A stretch of 64,000 nucleotides of DNA from Buddleja alternifolia (GCA_019426215.1 CM033405.1:8595001-8659000), one strand, 5' to 3'. Positions 21,732 through 34,340 are shown, counted from the stretch's first letter. The notes: generated from the sequence alone by a model not told the origin. Program-made: numbers and translations.

Positions 21732-24098
21732 ATGGAGTGCAACAAAGATGAGGCTATCCGGGCCAAGCAAATTGCTGAGAAGAAGATGGAAAATAATGAC
21801 TTCGAAGGGGCTCGAAAGATTGCTTTGAAAGCACAGAAACTGTATCCAAATCTTGAGAATATTACCCAGCTTCTGAGCATCTGTGATGTTCAATGTTCAG
21901 CTCAAAAAAGGATGTCGGGTGAAAAGGGCTGGTATGAGATACTTCAGCTTGAGAGGTTGGCTGATGAGTTGACCATCAAGAAGCAATACCGACGGCTTGC
22001 TCTTCATCTCCATCCTGATAAGAACCGGTTTCCCGGTGCAGAGGCTGCTTTTAAGTTGATTTGCGAAGCAAATGCGGCGCTTTCAGACCCCGCAAAGAAG
22101 TCTTTATATGACAGTAAGATTAGAGCAGATAAGTCTGCTTCGGTAAATCCACCATCTCATAGAAATGCCCAATTTAACAAGCAATATGGAGCTCAGAACG
22201 ATGTTTCTAATGGTTTTAGCAGTGTGAATCAATGTCAAGCAACACAATCAAGCTCCTCTTTCAGGCAGGAAGTATTCTGGACCAGCTGCCCATTTTGCAG
22301 TGTAAAATACCAGTACCATAGGAAAGTTGTTAACACAACTTTGCGCTGCCAGAAATGCTCAAAGAATTTCATAGGTTATGAAATAAGTGGTCAAGGTGTT
22401 CCTGCGGGATCCAAATGTGTTCCGCCAAGTGCTCGGCATGTGCCGTCAAAACCCAGTGTGAGTCAATCTGCTCCTTTTCAAGAAAAAGGGACTGACCAGG
22501 GTAAGTTCACGACGGGTGTCCAAAATAATGAGGGATCTTCAGCATCGCAAGCAGGACCTCAGCAGAGAGCCAGCAGGAAACCAGTTCGACCAGAACCAGG
22601 TGCTCGTACAGAAAGTGACACCAAAGTTGGTGGGGATTTGAATTCCAAAGAAACCAATAGCCGTGATATTAATTCGTCGCGTGGCGTAAGGAAAAGTGTA
22701 ACGTCCAATGGTGATGCAATCAATAGGGAAACAGGAGATCTGAAAAAGAAAACCAAGAAGAGGGGCAAGAAGGTGGTAGTAGAATCTAGTGAGAGTCGTG
22801 ACGTGTCAAGTGAATCTAAACTAGAAGATGTGACCACTGAGGATCCCGCAAATGATTTGAATCCTGCCCATTCTCAACAGAGATCATCTCGGAAAAGGCA
22901 ACATGTCTCCTATAATGAAGGTTGTGATAATCTTCCAAGCCCTCTCAAGAGATCACAAGCACATAAGCTATCACAAAACAATGGAAATGAGCAAAAGAAT
23001 GCTTTAACGGGTGAAGGTTCAAAGCATGATAATCGAAATAGTTTTCCTTCTGAGGCAGATTACTCCAAGTCAGAAACTAAAGAAATGGGAACTTTTGGTA
23101 AAGAAGTCAAGTCAAGAGGAGAAGCTGGTAGTAAGTCAGATGCTGGTGCGGACACCATTGAAACTAAAAGTGATCCAGATTGTGGTTCACATTCTAGTGA
23201 TAATGCAGATAAGGGCATTTCTGCGTGTGATGACCCGGAATTTAATGATTTTGATAAGGCACGAGATGAAAGCTGTTTTGCTGTTAATCAATTGTGGGCT
23301 TGTTACGATGATGATGATGGCATGCCAAGATTTTATGCTAAGGTGACTAGAGTTCATACTTCTCCATTTGAATTGAGCATCAAATGGTTAGAAGCTGATC
23401 CCATAGGTGAAGCTCTAGCAAAATGGGTAGAAGAAGAGTTACCAGCTGGCTGTGGCAGTTTTAAGCTTGGCGAAACTGTAAAGACATCACGTCGACTTTC
23501 TTTTTCTCATCAAATGCACTGTTTGAAAGGCAAGAAGAGAGGTTCTTTAATCATGTACCCACGAAAGAGGGAAGTTTGGGCTCTTTTCAAGGATTGGGAT
23601 ATAAGCTGGAGCTCTGAGCCGGAGAATCATAAAGAGTTCAAATATGAAGTCGTGGAAGTGCTTGCAGATTTTGACGCAGTTGCTGGCATAAAAGTTTCTC
23701 ACTTGGAGAAAGTGAGTGGGTTTGTGAGTCTTTTTCAGCGAAGTAGCCAACGTGAGACCGATTCCTTTCTGATAGGGCCCAATGAACTATACAAATTCTC
23801 CCATCTCGTCCCGTCTTACAAAATGAGAGGCACTGAAAGAGAAGGGGTGCCGGCGAATTCTTTTGAACTTGATCCTGCTTCCCTACCTCAAAATCCTAAT
23901 GACTTGTATTACCCTGGCAAAGCAAAGATGGAAAGTGGGAATTTGGGTCCTAAAATAAATTGTGCGCCAAAAAAGGGTAACTTTGTGAAATCTGAGAGCA
24001 TTAGTACTTCAACAAAGATTGTGGATTCGGATAGAATTGATGGTGAGATTTTCAAACCCAGGAGATCTCCTAGAGGACTAAAATGCAACGTCAAGTAA
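21732..24098 (+). CDS. J-domain protein with DUF3444 (788 aa)
   Basis: An uninterrupted coding exon. Residues 1-60 form the helical start usual in this plant family (AIRAKQIAEKKM, ARKIALKAQKLYPNLENI). A J-domain covers about residues 66-130 with the essential HPD at 94-96, so it should stimulate an Hsp70. A zinc-ribbon-like segment has C186-x2-C189 and C206-x2-C209. A long charged, low-complexity linker (about 225-500) is followed by a DUF3444 domain at about 504-728 (FAVNQLWACYDD, MPRFYAKV, FSHLVPSYKM). The C-terminus is basic. Proteins of this design in plants are poorly studied co-chaperones, probably nuclear. The ATG is supported by the two conserved leader exons and by the paralogue, which begins at the same site. 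The intact gene is paired with a dead copy at 51.9-54.2 kb. Confidence 0.93.
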   Translation: MECNKDEAIRAKQIAEKKMENNDFEGARKIALKAQKLYPNLENITQLLSICDVQCSAQKRMSGEKGWYEILQLERLADELTIKKQYRRLALHLHPDKNRFPGAEAAFKLICEANAALSDPAKKSLYDSKIRADKSASVNPPSHRNAQFNKQYGAQNDVSNGFSSVNQCQATQSSSSFRQEVFWTSCPFCSVKYQYHRKVVNTTLRCQKCSKNFIGYEISGQGVPAGSKCVPPSARHVPSKPSVSQSAPFQEKGTDQGKFTTGVQNNEGSSASQAGPQQRASRKPVRPEPGARTESDTKVGGDLNSKETNSRDINSSRGVRKSVTSNGDAINRETGDLKKKTKKRGKKVVVESSESRDVSSESKLEDVTTEDPANDLNPAHSQQRSSRKRQHVSYNEGCDNLPSPLKRSQAHKLSQNNGNEQKNALTGEGSKHDNRNSFPSEADYSKSETKEMGTFGKEVKSRGEAGSKSDAGADTIETKSDPDCGSHSSDNADKGISACDDPEFNDFDKARDESCFAVNQLWACYDDDDGMPRFYAKVTRVHTSPFELSIKWLEADPIGEALAKWVEEELPAGCGSFKLGETVKTSRRLSFSHQMHCLKGKKRGSLIMYPRKREVWALFKDWDISWSSEPENHKEFKYEVVEVLADFDAVAGIKVSHLEKVSGFVSLFQRSSQRETDSFLIGPNELYKFSHLVPSYKMRGTEREGVPANSFELDPASLPQNPNDLYYPGKAKMESGNLGPKINCAPKKGNFVKSESISTSTKIVDSDRIDGEIFKPRRSPRGLKCNVK

Positions 24099-24735
24099 CT
24101 TTTGTAGTGGGATCATATAGATTTGAGAAAAGAAAGAATAGGCTGTGATCTGCTCACTTAAAGCAATTTTTTTGTCTTGTAATTAGCGAAGGAGGCTACA
24201 TATTCCCAACTGTAAAGTGTTGTGACTTTGGGACCTCAGATAACTTTAAAACAGGAGAGTTGTGATTGCAGGGGTTGCATGATCAACTGTCTGAGGTCTA
24301 TGTTCAGACTTGAGGAAATCTGCACCTGTCTTGAGGTTCCCAAGTATTGTTTTGGAGATGAGAGGCTGTTTTTGGAGCTTTATTCGATTATCGGGTTTCA
24401 GGTAATTCAGGAATATGTATCATCATTTTTAAAAGGAAGTTTGACGCTTAACATAAGCTTAGAATGTTAATGACATAGTGTTGATGTTACTACGAACGAT
24501 TTATTCTTCAAATTGGGTGAGCTGACTGTTACTTGATCTTGTAGTAGCGAGGATGACTGCGATCTGCTTATCCATTTCTTTTGATTTTGTTTCCTTTCTT
24601 CTTTTGACTGTGGAGCAGCTCTTATTTTCAATGACTTAGATTGTTAAGATGATGGAGGGAAAAGGTTAAAAGTTAGGATTTGCATGACAAGACCAAAGGT
24701 TGCACCTCACATCTCAACAAAGTATGCATGTGGAT
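24099..24735 (+). other. 3' flank of J-domain gene, shared with the pseudogene copy
   Basis: Sequence after the stop (TTGTCTTGTAATTAG, CCAACTGTAAAGT, TTGTGACTTTGGGACCTCAG) recurs with indels at 54197-54868. It therefore belongs to the duplicated block and includes the 3' untranslated region. Homology ends at CAACAAAGTATGCATGTG, which is exactly where a retrotransposon enters the other copy. Confidence 0.75.
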
Positions 24736-27228
24736 GGTCTTTTATGTTTTATGTTAGATTAAGTTTAATGACTAGTATCTATGTTTCTCACACGATAAGG
24801 TGTATTGTATGTGGTTATCACACACACTTGTGTGAAAGAGGTAGAAACATAATAGACTTTGGGACCATTAGACTTGATCTGAAATAAAATTACACGTTTG
24901 ATGTGGTAGTATAACTTTTTGTGACCGTCTATCGCTCCAACTTGGTCTTGTTTCGGGCAAGACAAATCATTTCAACTACGTCTGTGTTTGATGTGGTAAC
25001 ATTGGGCATCAATCTGCAGAGTTGGAAGTATACATATAGAATGAAGTGAAAGGTTGATTTACCAGTGTGTGGTTGATTTGCATGTCCAGCATTTCACAGA
25101 TGACCGTAAAGGGGAACAAAAGTAATAAGGCAGAATAACCATAATTTTATATCACTTGCATCTAATGGTGTTGAATAGACCGGCTTCATTGAACCCGGTC
25201 TATTATAGAATTTCCCCTAAAGATCGTCCAGATAAAGCTGACAAAGATATGGTTTCGCCCGCCTTAAATCTAATATGTCAATGTCCACAACACCTACATC
25301 ATCAGAATATACTCAAATGACATTAAATTTCTCATTAGCTATGACCAAACAACCTTACACTTGGTTGATGTGTTGATTATTCATGTTACTAATTTCCAAA
25401 GTGTTAGAAATCGAGACAGTTCCTAAGCGGTACTTTTCAAGATTGATTAAAATCATGTTGCCTCAAACTTCTTGACAGAAATAGAATATGAATATGTTAG
25501 GAATATGGGACACAAAGATCTGAATCAGCCTCCAAGAATATGAAAATATTGTCACAAGATGAATGATGTGAATTCAATTGCATGCTATCTAGTTTTGCTT
25601 CTATCTTTCGTTTCATGCTCGATTTTGATGCTAAGTAATTAATTAGGTCTTGAATTAATCACCAAACTTAATTCAAGACACCCATTGATCGTGATTTCAT
25701 GTCGAGAAATACCGTCACGAAAATCTAGACATTAATGATTACAAGAAAAAACCTTGATTATGATCTTCACGCGAATAGAATCCTTTCATCACTTCTCCTG
25801 TCTAAGTCTAGGGTTTGGTTGTCTATATATTGCTCTCTCTATTTCTCTCTATGTATGTATGTATATGGATTATTTACAATCTACTCCCCATGAAAGTTGT
25901 TGTCATCACTTTGCCCCCTTATGAAAAAACTAACAGATTACCTCCCTAGAAATTTTAAATTATACACACCGCCTCACTTAAATTTTTTGGCATGTGTACT
26001 TTTCTGTAAGGAAGTTGGCAGAGGTGATGTCGTGAAGTTGGTTTTGTAGAGGGTAGATAGGGAGTCGGGTGAGGGGAGTGGAGAGGAGGAGGACGAAGCC
26101 ATAATTTTGGTTTCGAGAGGGGGAGGGGGAGGGGGGGCGAATACAAAACAATGGAGGAAAACTTGATACCTTTAGGTTTTTAGGAGGGGAAATTTAAAAC
26201 GATAAAATTTCTAGGAGAAAAAAATATAATTTTCAATAGTTGAGAGGGGAAGCTGCCACCAGCAGCCCCCTTGGCTCTGTCACTGGTCATGGTGGCGGCT
26301 GAGGGGGAGGTGAGGTGGTGACAAATTCTACAAATACATATACAAAGGGGTTGCAAATTTGCAGAGTTGAAGATCTGTAAATGTGCAATTTGCAAATTTT
26401 AAATTCGTGTATATATATATGTGTACAGGAACGGATCAGGATTGAGTTGTTGTTTGGGGGGGGAGGGGAGGGGGGGGGGGGGGGATTACTATTATAATTT
26501 TTTCTTGACAATATTTATATGTAAGTTTTCAATATTATTTTTGTTTTAGTAAATAACAAAAGTAACACTTATCACGTGTAAAAAATTGACTTTTAATATA
26601 ATTTGTGGTAATTTCGAAATATACAAGCACCTTTTAAAAACTGTTATCGACGTTGTACACAACGTTCTTTCACGTCATAAAATTTATGTATAATAGACTC
26701 TGTATCAATTTTCTATATTTGTTCGTAATCAAACAATGTGCTAGTTATTCATCTTCAATCTTGTTACTTGGTCAATTTTTCGTCAAGTTCATGGATTAAT
26801 AGAACCTCTCAGTTGTTGCATTGGTAAAAGAAAAAGTCAATATCAAACGAATTAAACAATAATTAGAGGGTATATCACATCTTTTCTTGTCATCTTTAAT
26901 TGTTGATATGATTAAGATACTGAAAATAACTGTTTAAACTTCAAATTGTGGGGGTACATCGAGCTCATAATATAGTACTTGTATCTTCAAATTTAATATC
27001 TCTTGCTTCATGAAATCTGTCAGGTAACAATTAGTTGATAATTCACAAATATGTTCAATATTAACCAATTGAAAGTCATCCATTGGATCAATATTAAAAT
27101 GAGAGTATAAAGTTCCATACATTTCTCATTGAATATAAGGTGAGAACTATTAACGCTAATATAATCACTTTATGCAATATCTTGTATAAATTTTAAATAA
27201 TTGAATGCTTATTAGTTTCTTCTTGTCT
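24736..27228. other. Spacer between the two genes, relics only
   Basis: No gene. About 25490-25860 (TGTTAGGAATATGGGACAC onward) looks like part of an LTR. About 25870-26290 has text resembling ends of inverted-repeat elements. G-rich tracts lie at about 26110-26140 and 26454-26485. Short ORFs (for example 25955-26146, 26934-27122) are proline-rich or AT-rich shadows without motifs. Confidence 0.4.
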
Positions 27229-28412
27229 TTAGAGCCTCCCCCGTGTATTTAATTTTGGCATCCACCACCCTTATGTGTAAAAATTATATATACTACCTTT
27301 TTTACCCTTAATTTTAATTTTTTCTTTTTTCTATTTTTCCTTTTATTCCTTTTTTTTTCTTATTAAATATGGAAAAAGAAAAAAAATAGAAATTAAGTTA
27401 ATGAAAAATTCTTAAAAATAATTTTAATGAATAATTATTTTTATTTAAGACATAGTTATAAAAAATAATATATTAAACTTATTTTAAATAAACTTGAATA
27501 TTTGGTTTCTCAATTACATTTGTGTGATTCTTGAATTATATTTTTAATATTTTAACAAGTTTTTATAGATTCGTATATTTTTATAAATAAAAAAACTATA
27601 CCTTTATAGATTCGTATTATTGACTATTGCAATAAAAAAATAAAAAAATTATAAGAATAATTTGGTCTTAATCTCTTTGCTTACGGTGACATAGATGACT
27701 TTAGAGTAGATGGCTCCACTAGAAACTAAAAAGGTTCTACATATTATTTGATAACTTAGACATCTCATTGGTCATATTCATTGTCATATTAGATATTTCA
27801 AATTATTATTTTTTTCAAGTGAAAGTTTAAATTTCCTTTATATTTATTTCATTTCGTATTCGTCTTCTCTCTACGTAGAACTAAAGGTAAAAATGAAAAG
27901 AGAAGAAGATGACAATAGAGAATGTGGAGTTTGAAATTAAAATGAAATTATTTTATCAATTTTTAGATTTTTGTTTATTGCAATAACAAATAATGTAAAT
28001 TAATAAAGATTTTTTTTTATCGTTTATAGAAACACTACTAATTTTATTAGAAACTTGATTGGAACATTAAAAATATAATTAAGAACCACACAAAGGTAAT
28101 TGAGAAACCAAATATTTAAGTTTAGTTCGAATGAGTTTAATATTATTTGTTATAATTATCTTTTAATTAAAAATAGTTATTCATTAGAATTTATTTTTAA
28201 TTAAGAATATTTATGAGCTTAATTCCCCCCCCCCCCCCCCCCCCCTATTTAATAGGAAAATGAAAAGAATGAAATAAAATGAACGGAAGAAAATAGAAAA
28301 GAAAGAAAAGCTAAGGGTAAAAGAGGTAGTATATATAATTTTTTATACATAAGGATAGTTGATGCCAAAATTTCATACATAAAGGGAGGTTCTTGCCAAA
28401 GTGCAATACTTC
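27229..28412. mobile_element. Long inverted-repeat element (Mutator-like or foldback)
   Basis: The left arm (about 27229-27640) reappears in reverse complement in the right arm (about 27990-28412). Shared landmarks are AATTTTGGCATC, CTTATGTGTAAAAATTATATATACTACC, TTTACCCTTA, and an inner block AATATTTGGTTTCTCAATTAC. The arms are roughly 400 bases with substitutions. The ~350-base centre has no ORF. The right arm carries a 21-base C run and extra text (CTCCCCTGAAGTATTG) that the left arm lacks, so the left end may be truncated. No target duplication was found. Confidence 0.7.
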
Positions 28413-29434
28413 AGGGGAGGTGGATACAAATATCCCTATATATATGTGTGTATTATTTGTGTGTAATTTCTGAGTCCTATGTGCTCATGTATTGTAGAAT
28501 TTGTGTGGCATATACTATCGTAGAATAAATTCAAACTTTTATTAATGTTAAAAACCAACTTGTCTACATCATGTTTATGTGTGCGCTATCGAGTTCATGT
28601 CCTATGTGCTTATATTTTGAGATTGTTATTTCCATCTAAACTTCTGCTTCAAAATTCGGTTTCGACCTTTTATCAAATGACTGATGGAGTTTTATTCAGT
28701 TTGTGTGCGGATCGAAAACTGCAGAATTGTGTATTGAGGTTCGATAGAACAGGTTGACGACTCCATAAATGATCTCTAATCTTTTGCATTTTAGCAATGC
28801 ATATTCTGGTTATGTGACTAACAGTCGTAATTCGACTCTTCACCCGAGCAAGGACGTTCCTAATGATTGTGCCTACGGCGAACCCTATAAATGTCCTATT
28901 TGGTGAGCGATATGATGGATGTTGTAATATTGTCACATATTTATATTTTTGTATTAGAGTAATGCTATATACCACCTTTTATATGTCATTGATTTTTTAC
29001 CTCTCCTAGTTTTGATAAAAAATCACTTGCAATTAATTGATTTTAATGGATTTAATATATCCATACTTTCTAAATCAAAGGGCGGTGAAAAATCGGTATT
29101 ATAAAAACGGTGACATATAACATTTTCCTTATTTCTCATGAGAACTCGGTGAAATGGCCATAGGATTCTTGGAAATGGTGATAAGGTTTGTAGATAATTA
29201 AAGACTCACATCTGCATGGAAATCACATAGTAATACTAGGGGAAGTGAACAATACCAAAGAAGATGGTGTTTGATGTGCCCTTTACTCTCTGGATTCGGA
29301 CATGTATATGCTTAAAGATTGTTGTGGGGTTGTGCAGGTGAAAGAAAGAGCAGAAAGCTGGAGTATTGGAGAATGAGAGAAAAGCATATATTATAGACGA
29401 AAAGACAAAAGGGAAGAATGAGGTTTTGCGTAGA
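28413..29434. other. Spacer downstream of the ceramidase gene, no gene seen
   Basis: No recognised gene. ORFs at 28545-28757 (+) and 28673-28975 (-) overlap on opposite strands and carry no motif. Confidence 0.45.
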
Positions 29435-29690
29435 CTAAGTTACTTTATAGATTGATGAAGATAAATTAGAAAGCAAGGCACTGGAAATCACTATTGATGG
29501 AAATCTTGGGTGGGAGTGGGAGTGAGAGTGGGAATAAATATTGTACATCACCAAAACGCTAATTTTACAGTCAAAATTGTATGTAACCCAACCAAAATTA
29601 CTCCCAAAGCTATCATTTACATCACATAGGAAAATAAAAAACACAAAAAATGAATCATGACAACTTGCGTTTGCCAAACCAAACATTCCT
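29435..29690 (-). other. Probable 3' untranslated region of the ceramidase gene
   Basis: Lies directly after the stop codon on the minus strand. A GGGAGT-type tandem (29509-29535 on the plus strand: GGGTGGGAGTGGGAGTGAGA) is its one notable feature. The true end of the transcript is not visible. Confidence 0.4.
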
Positions 29691-31873
29691 CTACTGGGCT
29701 TTTGGTTTTTGAATCTTCACATATGGGAAAACTCCCAAAAAGTGCTTCACTTTTGGATCCCACTCCCTTTGTCGAGCTCGACAGTACATCAAGAATGTAT
29801 TGGCAAAATATGAGTTGAAACCCATAGAAACATGCCATAAGGCATGACCCTGTGGATTAAAGTACCAACGTGAAATGTCCTTGCAAAAAGCACGGTCAAC
29901 AAGCCAACACAAGGTCCCAATCAAAAGAGTCGCCACATAAAGCTTTGCAAGCCGCTTAGCTAATTTGTCTTCTGTGTGAATATAATATTTGTACATCCTA
30001 GGAATGCAAAGAAGACAAAGCACTGCATAGTGCACCTTAAAACCGATATCAAAGCGAATTTGTGAATGTGCAATTGCAAATACTGCACCATAAAGGAACA
30101 AAAAAGTGGGCATTGTGCTTCGATAATGCCAATCGGGTGAGTATAGGATGTAGATATAAAGGAGCATTTCCCACACCATGGGCGTTTCATCCCCTTGCTG
30201 TTGCCTGAAAAAAGAATTCTAATCAATTATCAAAACAGGATTACATTGGGACATCCTTTTGTCACACTTATAAGTTATATCAATATTTCAGCCGGTTTAA
30301 ACAGATTGTTCCATTAAATGGCACATATTTTCACATCTAAGGATAATTTAACTACTTGAAAAAACTGAGCACGGTAACAAAGCAAGAGAAATCTTTGTAT
30401 CCTACACGTAATCAACCTATTTTACTGCATCTGCAAATCAAGATACTCTATTATCATCACAAATTAACATCATCTTGCTATATCTTGCCCTTCAAATTTT
30501 ACCGACTCATGAGAGGTAAACAGTGCTCAGAACCAGTTTCAAAATGAACATATCAATCTTTTGAAATAATCCACGTGGGTCAGAGCATTAAAAGAAATTT
30601 GAGCTCTAGATAGAAACATTTTTTAAAAAAGTTTTCTCTAAAGGACAGAAGTGGGCAACAATACTGATAGATTCGACATCTTCCAAGCTATATATAGCAA
30701 AAACATTCATATTCAACCTAAAAAAACTTTATTACATGTTTCCCAAGTAAAATGCTACAATTTTTGCAACCCTACTGGCATCATATAGAGCAATCAGTCG
30801 ACTACTCACACTTTCCCCAAACATTTTCAATACCCAAAGCAATTTTAGCATTACCTGCAGGGAAACTTAACAGGAGAAAATGATACTTTTTTAAAAAATA
30901 GTTGTTAGGACTTTGTACTTTCACTAAATTCAGCATGTGTATTCCATGGACAAGAAATGGTAATAGAAGAAAGTAAACTCCTCAGATATAACAAATAGCA
31001 ATTAGTTTACATGCAAGATGGTTTCTACTAAATGATCTGCCTGCAACAGCAGTTTGCAAAATATTATACCCAGGTACCACAATAAACAAACATATCAGAC
31101 GCACAACAAACCAAATGAAAAAAATACTAAACAAATATTATGACTCTCATAAAGAGTTGTCATAGTTACTTAGTAAGAGGTTCAAACATTCTCTTTATTT
31201 AAACAGGTTCAAAGGCCCCAAACAATCCAATTTTCTTCCATCTTAATCTAAAACTACTATTCTTTTTCAGGCACATGATTATCTCGGCATTTTCCTCATA
31301 AAAAAACACTTAAACTTAATTCTGATGCAGAATAGGCAGACTAGCCAAACAGAAATTCGCCTAGTGACATCACAAGATACTACGGATGCAAGTGAGTTCG
31401 TCGTCTATAATATTTATTTATTATTCAAATTTTGAACTTTGTTACTGCGCTCGATTAACTTTGCATAATGGTACACTACCATAATTTTACAAGTGCATGT
31501 ATGTTTTAGAAATAAATTTTGGCAAGATGAAATGGCAGGTCCAAAACTTCTATTTTACAGGCTCATACTGTCAACTGAATCAGTAGAAATAAAATGCAAG
31601 GACAAAAATGAAAACTTACAGGCGCTGCAATGTGGCATGATAAAGCATGCTACCAATGGCAAGTATCATATTTGATATGTGAAGGACACTAAACCTTTTC
31701 TCAAATCGCTGACTGAGGGAATTCACAAGACCAATGAACGCTAAAATGATGCACGGGACATTAGAGATTGTGTTGAAAAATTCAGCAACATACGAAGAGT
31801 ATACATAATTTGGCTCACACCACTCATGCGTAGATGTGACGGGGCCCCAAAAGCTTGAGACAACATCTGCCAT
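29691..31873 (-). CDS. ACER: Alkaline ceramidase, two coding exons (255 aa)
   Basis: Coding exon 1 is 31873-31620 and coding exon 2 is 30204-29691, joined across an intron with GTAAGT donor and TTTTTTCAG acceptor. The join keeps frame: ...HATLQR-L-QQQGDETPMVWEML. The total of 768 bases gives 255 residues plus stop, the size of plant alkaline ceramidases, which hydrolyse ceramide to a sphingoid base and fatty acid in ER/Golgi membranes. The N-terminus FWGPVTSTHEWCEPNYVYSS is diagnostic. By analogy with the solved human ACER3, the zinc/catalytic set is S75 and H79 (SMLYH), D90, and H205 and H209 (HALWH). Several hydrophobic stretches fit a seven-helix membrane protein. The gene points tail to tail towards the J-domain gene. 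Both exons are intact. Confidence 0.93.
30205..31619 (-). other. Coding intron of the ceramidase gene
   Basis: 1415 bases between GTAAGT and TTTTTTCAG on the minus strand. No transposon with clear ends was recognised inside it. Small ORFs on either strand are shadows. Confidence 0.85.
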
Positions 31874-32483
31874 TTCTCAAAATCGAGGTAGAGATGTGGT
31901 TATCCTTTCCAATATCGTGTCAGGATGTGAATAATTCCCACAAATCCTATAGATGAAAATGCAAGTAAAATCCATGTCAATATGCACATTAACCATAAAA
32001 GACTTCAAACGTGTCAAATTATAATCACCTTCATGACCACGAGGAAGCTAATAGAATTAATAGACACTGAAAAGCCATCAGAAGTCCCGATGGAAAAGGT
32101 CTATCTATTTCAGAAAACCCATTAAATACATTGGTGTTTTCCTCTAAAGGGAATAGGTGTTTCGTGGGGGTACTGTTCAATAACAGCTGTACCACAAACC
32201 ATAACGTTTTTGCTGCCACAATCAAGTAGATGATCCATGAACATTTACATCAAAGTTTAAATCATGATAATCTTTCACGAAGGAAACAGCTTAATTTAGT
32301 CTACTTTCACAATAATAACACTTTAGCTAGCAACAGAATACTCGACAGAATTTCACAGATAGGAGATGCAAGAAAGAATCACTGAACGAAAAAAACTGAA
32401 TTCAAATTCATGTAAGCAGGCAGACACAAAAGCAAGAGACCCTCTAGGACTCGAGCGTTATGACATATATAGGAACAATTATA

Positions 32484-32805
32484 CTCCCTCCGTCCAAAAA
32501 GGATGTCCATTATTCCACTTTTGTCCGTCCCAAAATGTTTGTCCCTTACTATGAAAAATAAGTATTTATTATCTAATCTGACTATATTACCCTCCATTTT
32601 AATTAAGAAATATATAATTATTTCATTTTTAATATTAAACTGCAACCGTTTTAAAAAAAGAAAGTTTCATAAATAGATAATAGACAATAGTTATAAATTA
32701 AACTAAAATCATTTATTTTATGGAAAGGGTATTTTTGAGAAACACTGGACTTTTGTTAAATCCTAACAAAAGTCAAAAGGGACATCTCTTTTGGGACGTA
32801 GGGAG
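32484..32805. mobile_element. Stowaway/mariner-type MITE in leader intron
   Basis: Ends CTCCCTCCGTCC and GGGACGTAGGGAG are inverted repeats of the well-known plant CTCCCTCCGTCC class, flanked by TA on both sides (32482-32483 and 32806-32807). 322 bases, non-coding. The inner part also pairs (GGATGTCC... against GGGACATC). Confidence 0.88.
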
Positions 32806-33314
32806 TATGTCCTTTTAAACATAAACTTGAAACCTCCAATGCACTGATTGAAGTGGGTCTTAAGTGATAATTATAGAACAATATGGTGGTGGTACAATTA
32901 GGATTTTCCACTTTAAGAATTTATCTAGCATAACACTAGCACTATTCATAATGCAACTTTAAATTATATACACTCCTAAGTGTAGTTTATTCTTCCTTTA
33001 CAAATCCGTACTTTTCTTTTGAGTGCTGGAGCAATAAGGGGCAATATCTAGTGTCATGCCATTATGATATTTTCCTTGTTTCAACTGAGAAACTCATTTT
33101 ACTTCAAGATCCTCTTCCCAATGATATATATTTAATTCATAAGCATAACGTAGAGAAGACAAGGGAAAGAGAATCAAATTCCACCATGTTCAACATCATT
33201 TAAACATGAAACATCAATACAAATCCAACATATGCTTCTACACACTTAATTCAGTTGTCCTACATACTCTAACCGTGCTTCTAAACGCTTTGGACGAGGA
33301 TAGTTCAGGCATCA

Positions 33315-33562
33315 CTCCCTCTTTCCAAAATCTATTGCTCCTATTCTTTTTCGCGACGTCCAAAAATAGGAATCCATCTCTTAAAAGTGGTACTTATACC
33401 CAAAGGTGTCTTCTCACTTAAAGTAACAATGTCATCTTACTAACTCTCAACATTTCTTAGCAAAGGGCAATATTGTATAGATACTCAAAACATTCACTTC
33501 AACAACTCTTATCTAAAACTTGGTACAGTCCAGATGGACCTAGAATATGGATTCGGAGGGAG
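33315..33562. mobile_element. Second mariner-type MITE in leader intron
   Basis: Left end CTCCCTCTTTCC and right end ATTCGGAGGGAG form imperfect inverted repeats of the same class. TA follows on the right, while the left flank reads CA, so the duplication has decayed. About 248 bases, non-coding, more diverged than the first. Confidence 0.7.
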
Positions 33563-34016
33563 TATCAAAGTTGAATGACAAGATCTTATATAATCTAGAA
33601 TAGGCCAGATATCTTTAGTTCGAACATAGTAATATTAAGAATCTAGTTTCTTTTGTTCTTTCAATTCTTTGGTAATGCTCCACTCTCATTCTTATTAATC
33701 CTTCAGGCCTCTTTAAAAAAATTGTACCAATAGAACATCTATAGTAGGCAACTTCAGAAAGAGAGATGACTTTTTAAAAAAAAAAAAAATTTTCCTTGCA
33801 TTAAATCACACATCCAAGATATAATCCTTTATATCATAGACTATAGTACAATTTAAGAAATCCTTCACTGGAATCTACACTATGAAAAAATGTACACAGA
33901 AAATCATATAACATGTTTATCTGTGTAATACAGCAAATAATCAGCATATTCTCCATTTATTTAGACAGACCTAGCATGCCAGAATGAGTCAGACATATTC
34001 TCCATTTATTTAGACA

Positions 34017-34040
34017 TATATATATATATATATATATATC
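34017..34040. repeat. TA microsatellite
   Basis: A run of TA dinucleotides in the ceramidase leader intron. Similar runs lie at 41679-41713 and 50153-50181. Confidence 0.9.
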
Positions 34041-34340
34041 ATATAGCCAAACCAGAAACCTTCTTAACAAAATATTCTTCAAATCCAATATCATTCATGG
34101 CTAAAATACAGAATAAGAATTCTCAAGTAATCAATGTGCATTAGAGATTAATTACAGCACTACAGAAAGCACCAACAAAGAGCCACACAGATACACATAC
34201 AAATCAAAACGTAAATTACAAAACGTACTAACCTCCCAAATTCAGATCTGAGTCGCGAACGCTGCACGAAGCCGAATACCTATCAATTTTCCGGCAGACA
34301 ATTATAGATATAACCGCTGTATACGCATATCTATATGAAA

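Larger units (their letters stand above)
31874..34340 (-). other. 5' leader of the ceramidase gene with a long leader intron
   Basis: A leader exon probably lies at about 34233-34340 (minus-strand end GGGAG before GTTAGT). The inferred intron runs to an acceptor near 31947 (CATCTATAG), leaving about 73 leader bases before the ATG at 31873. The intron would be about 2.3 kb and contains two MITEs. Splice sites are predicted by eye only. A 64-codon minus ORF at 32031-32225 within it has no motif. Confidence 0.5.

Noticed and set aside
22559..22837. Minus-strand ORF inside the J-domain gene
   Set aside because: Shadow of the real coding frame, and mirrored at 52680-52973 only because the two genes are paralogous.
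32031..32225. 64-codon hydrophobic ORF in the ceramidase leader intron
   Set aside because: No homology to the ceramidase N-terminus and no suitable splice joins; the gene is complete without it.
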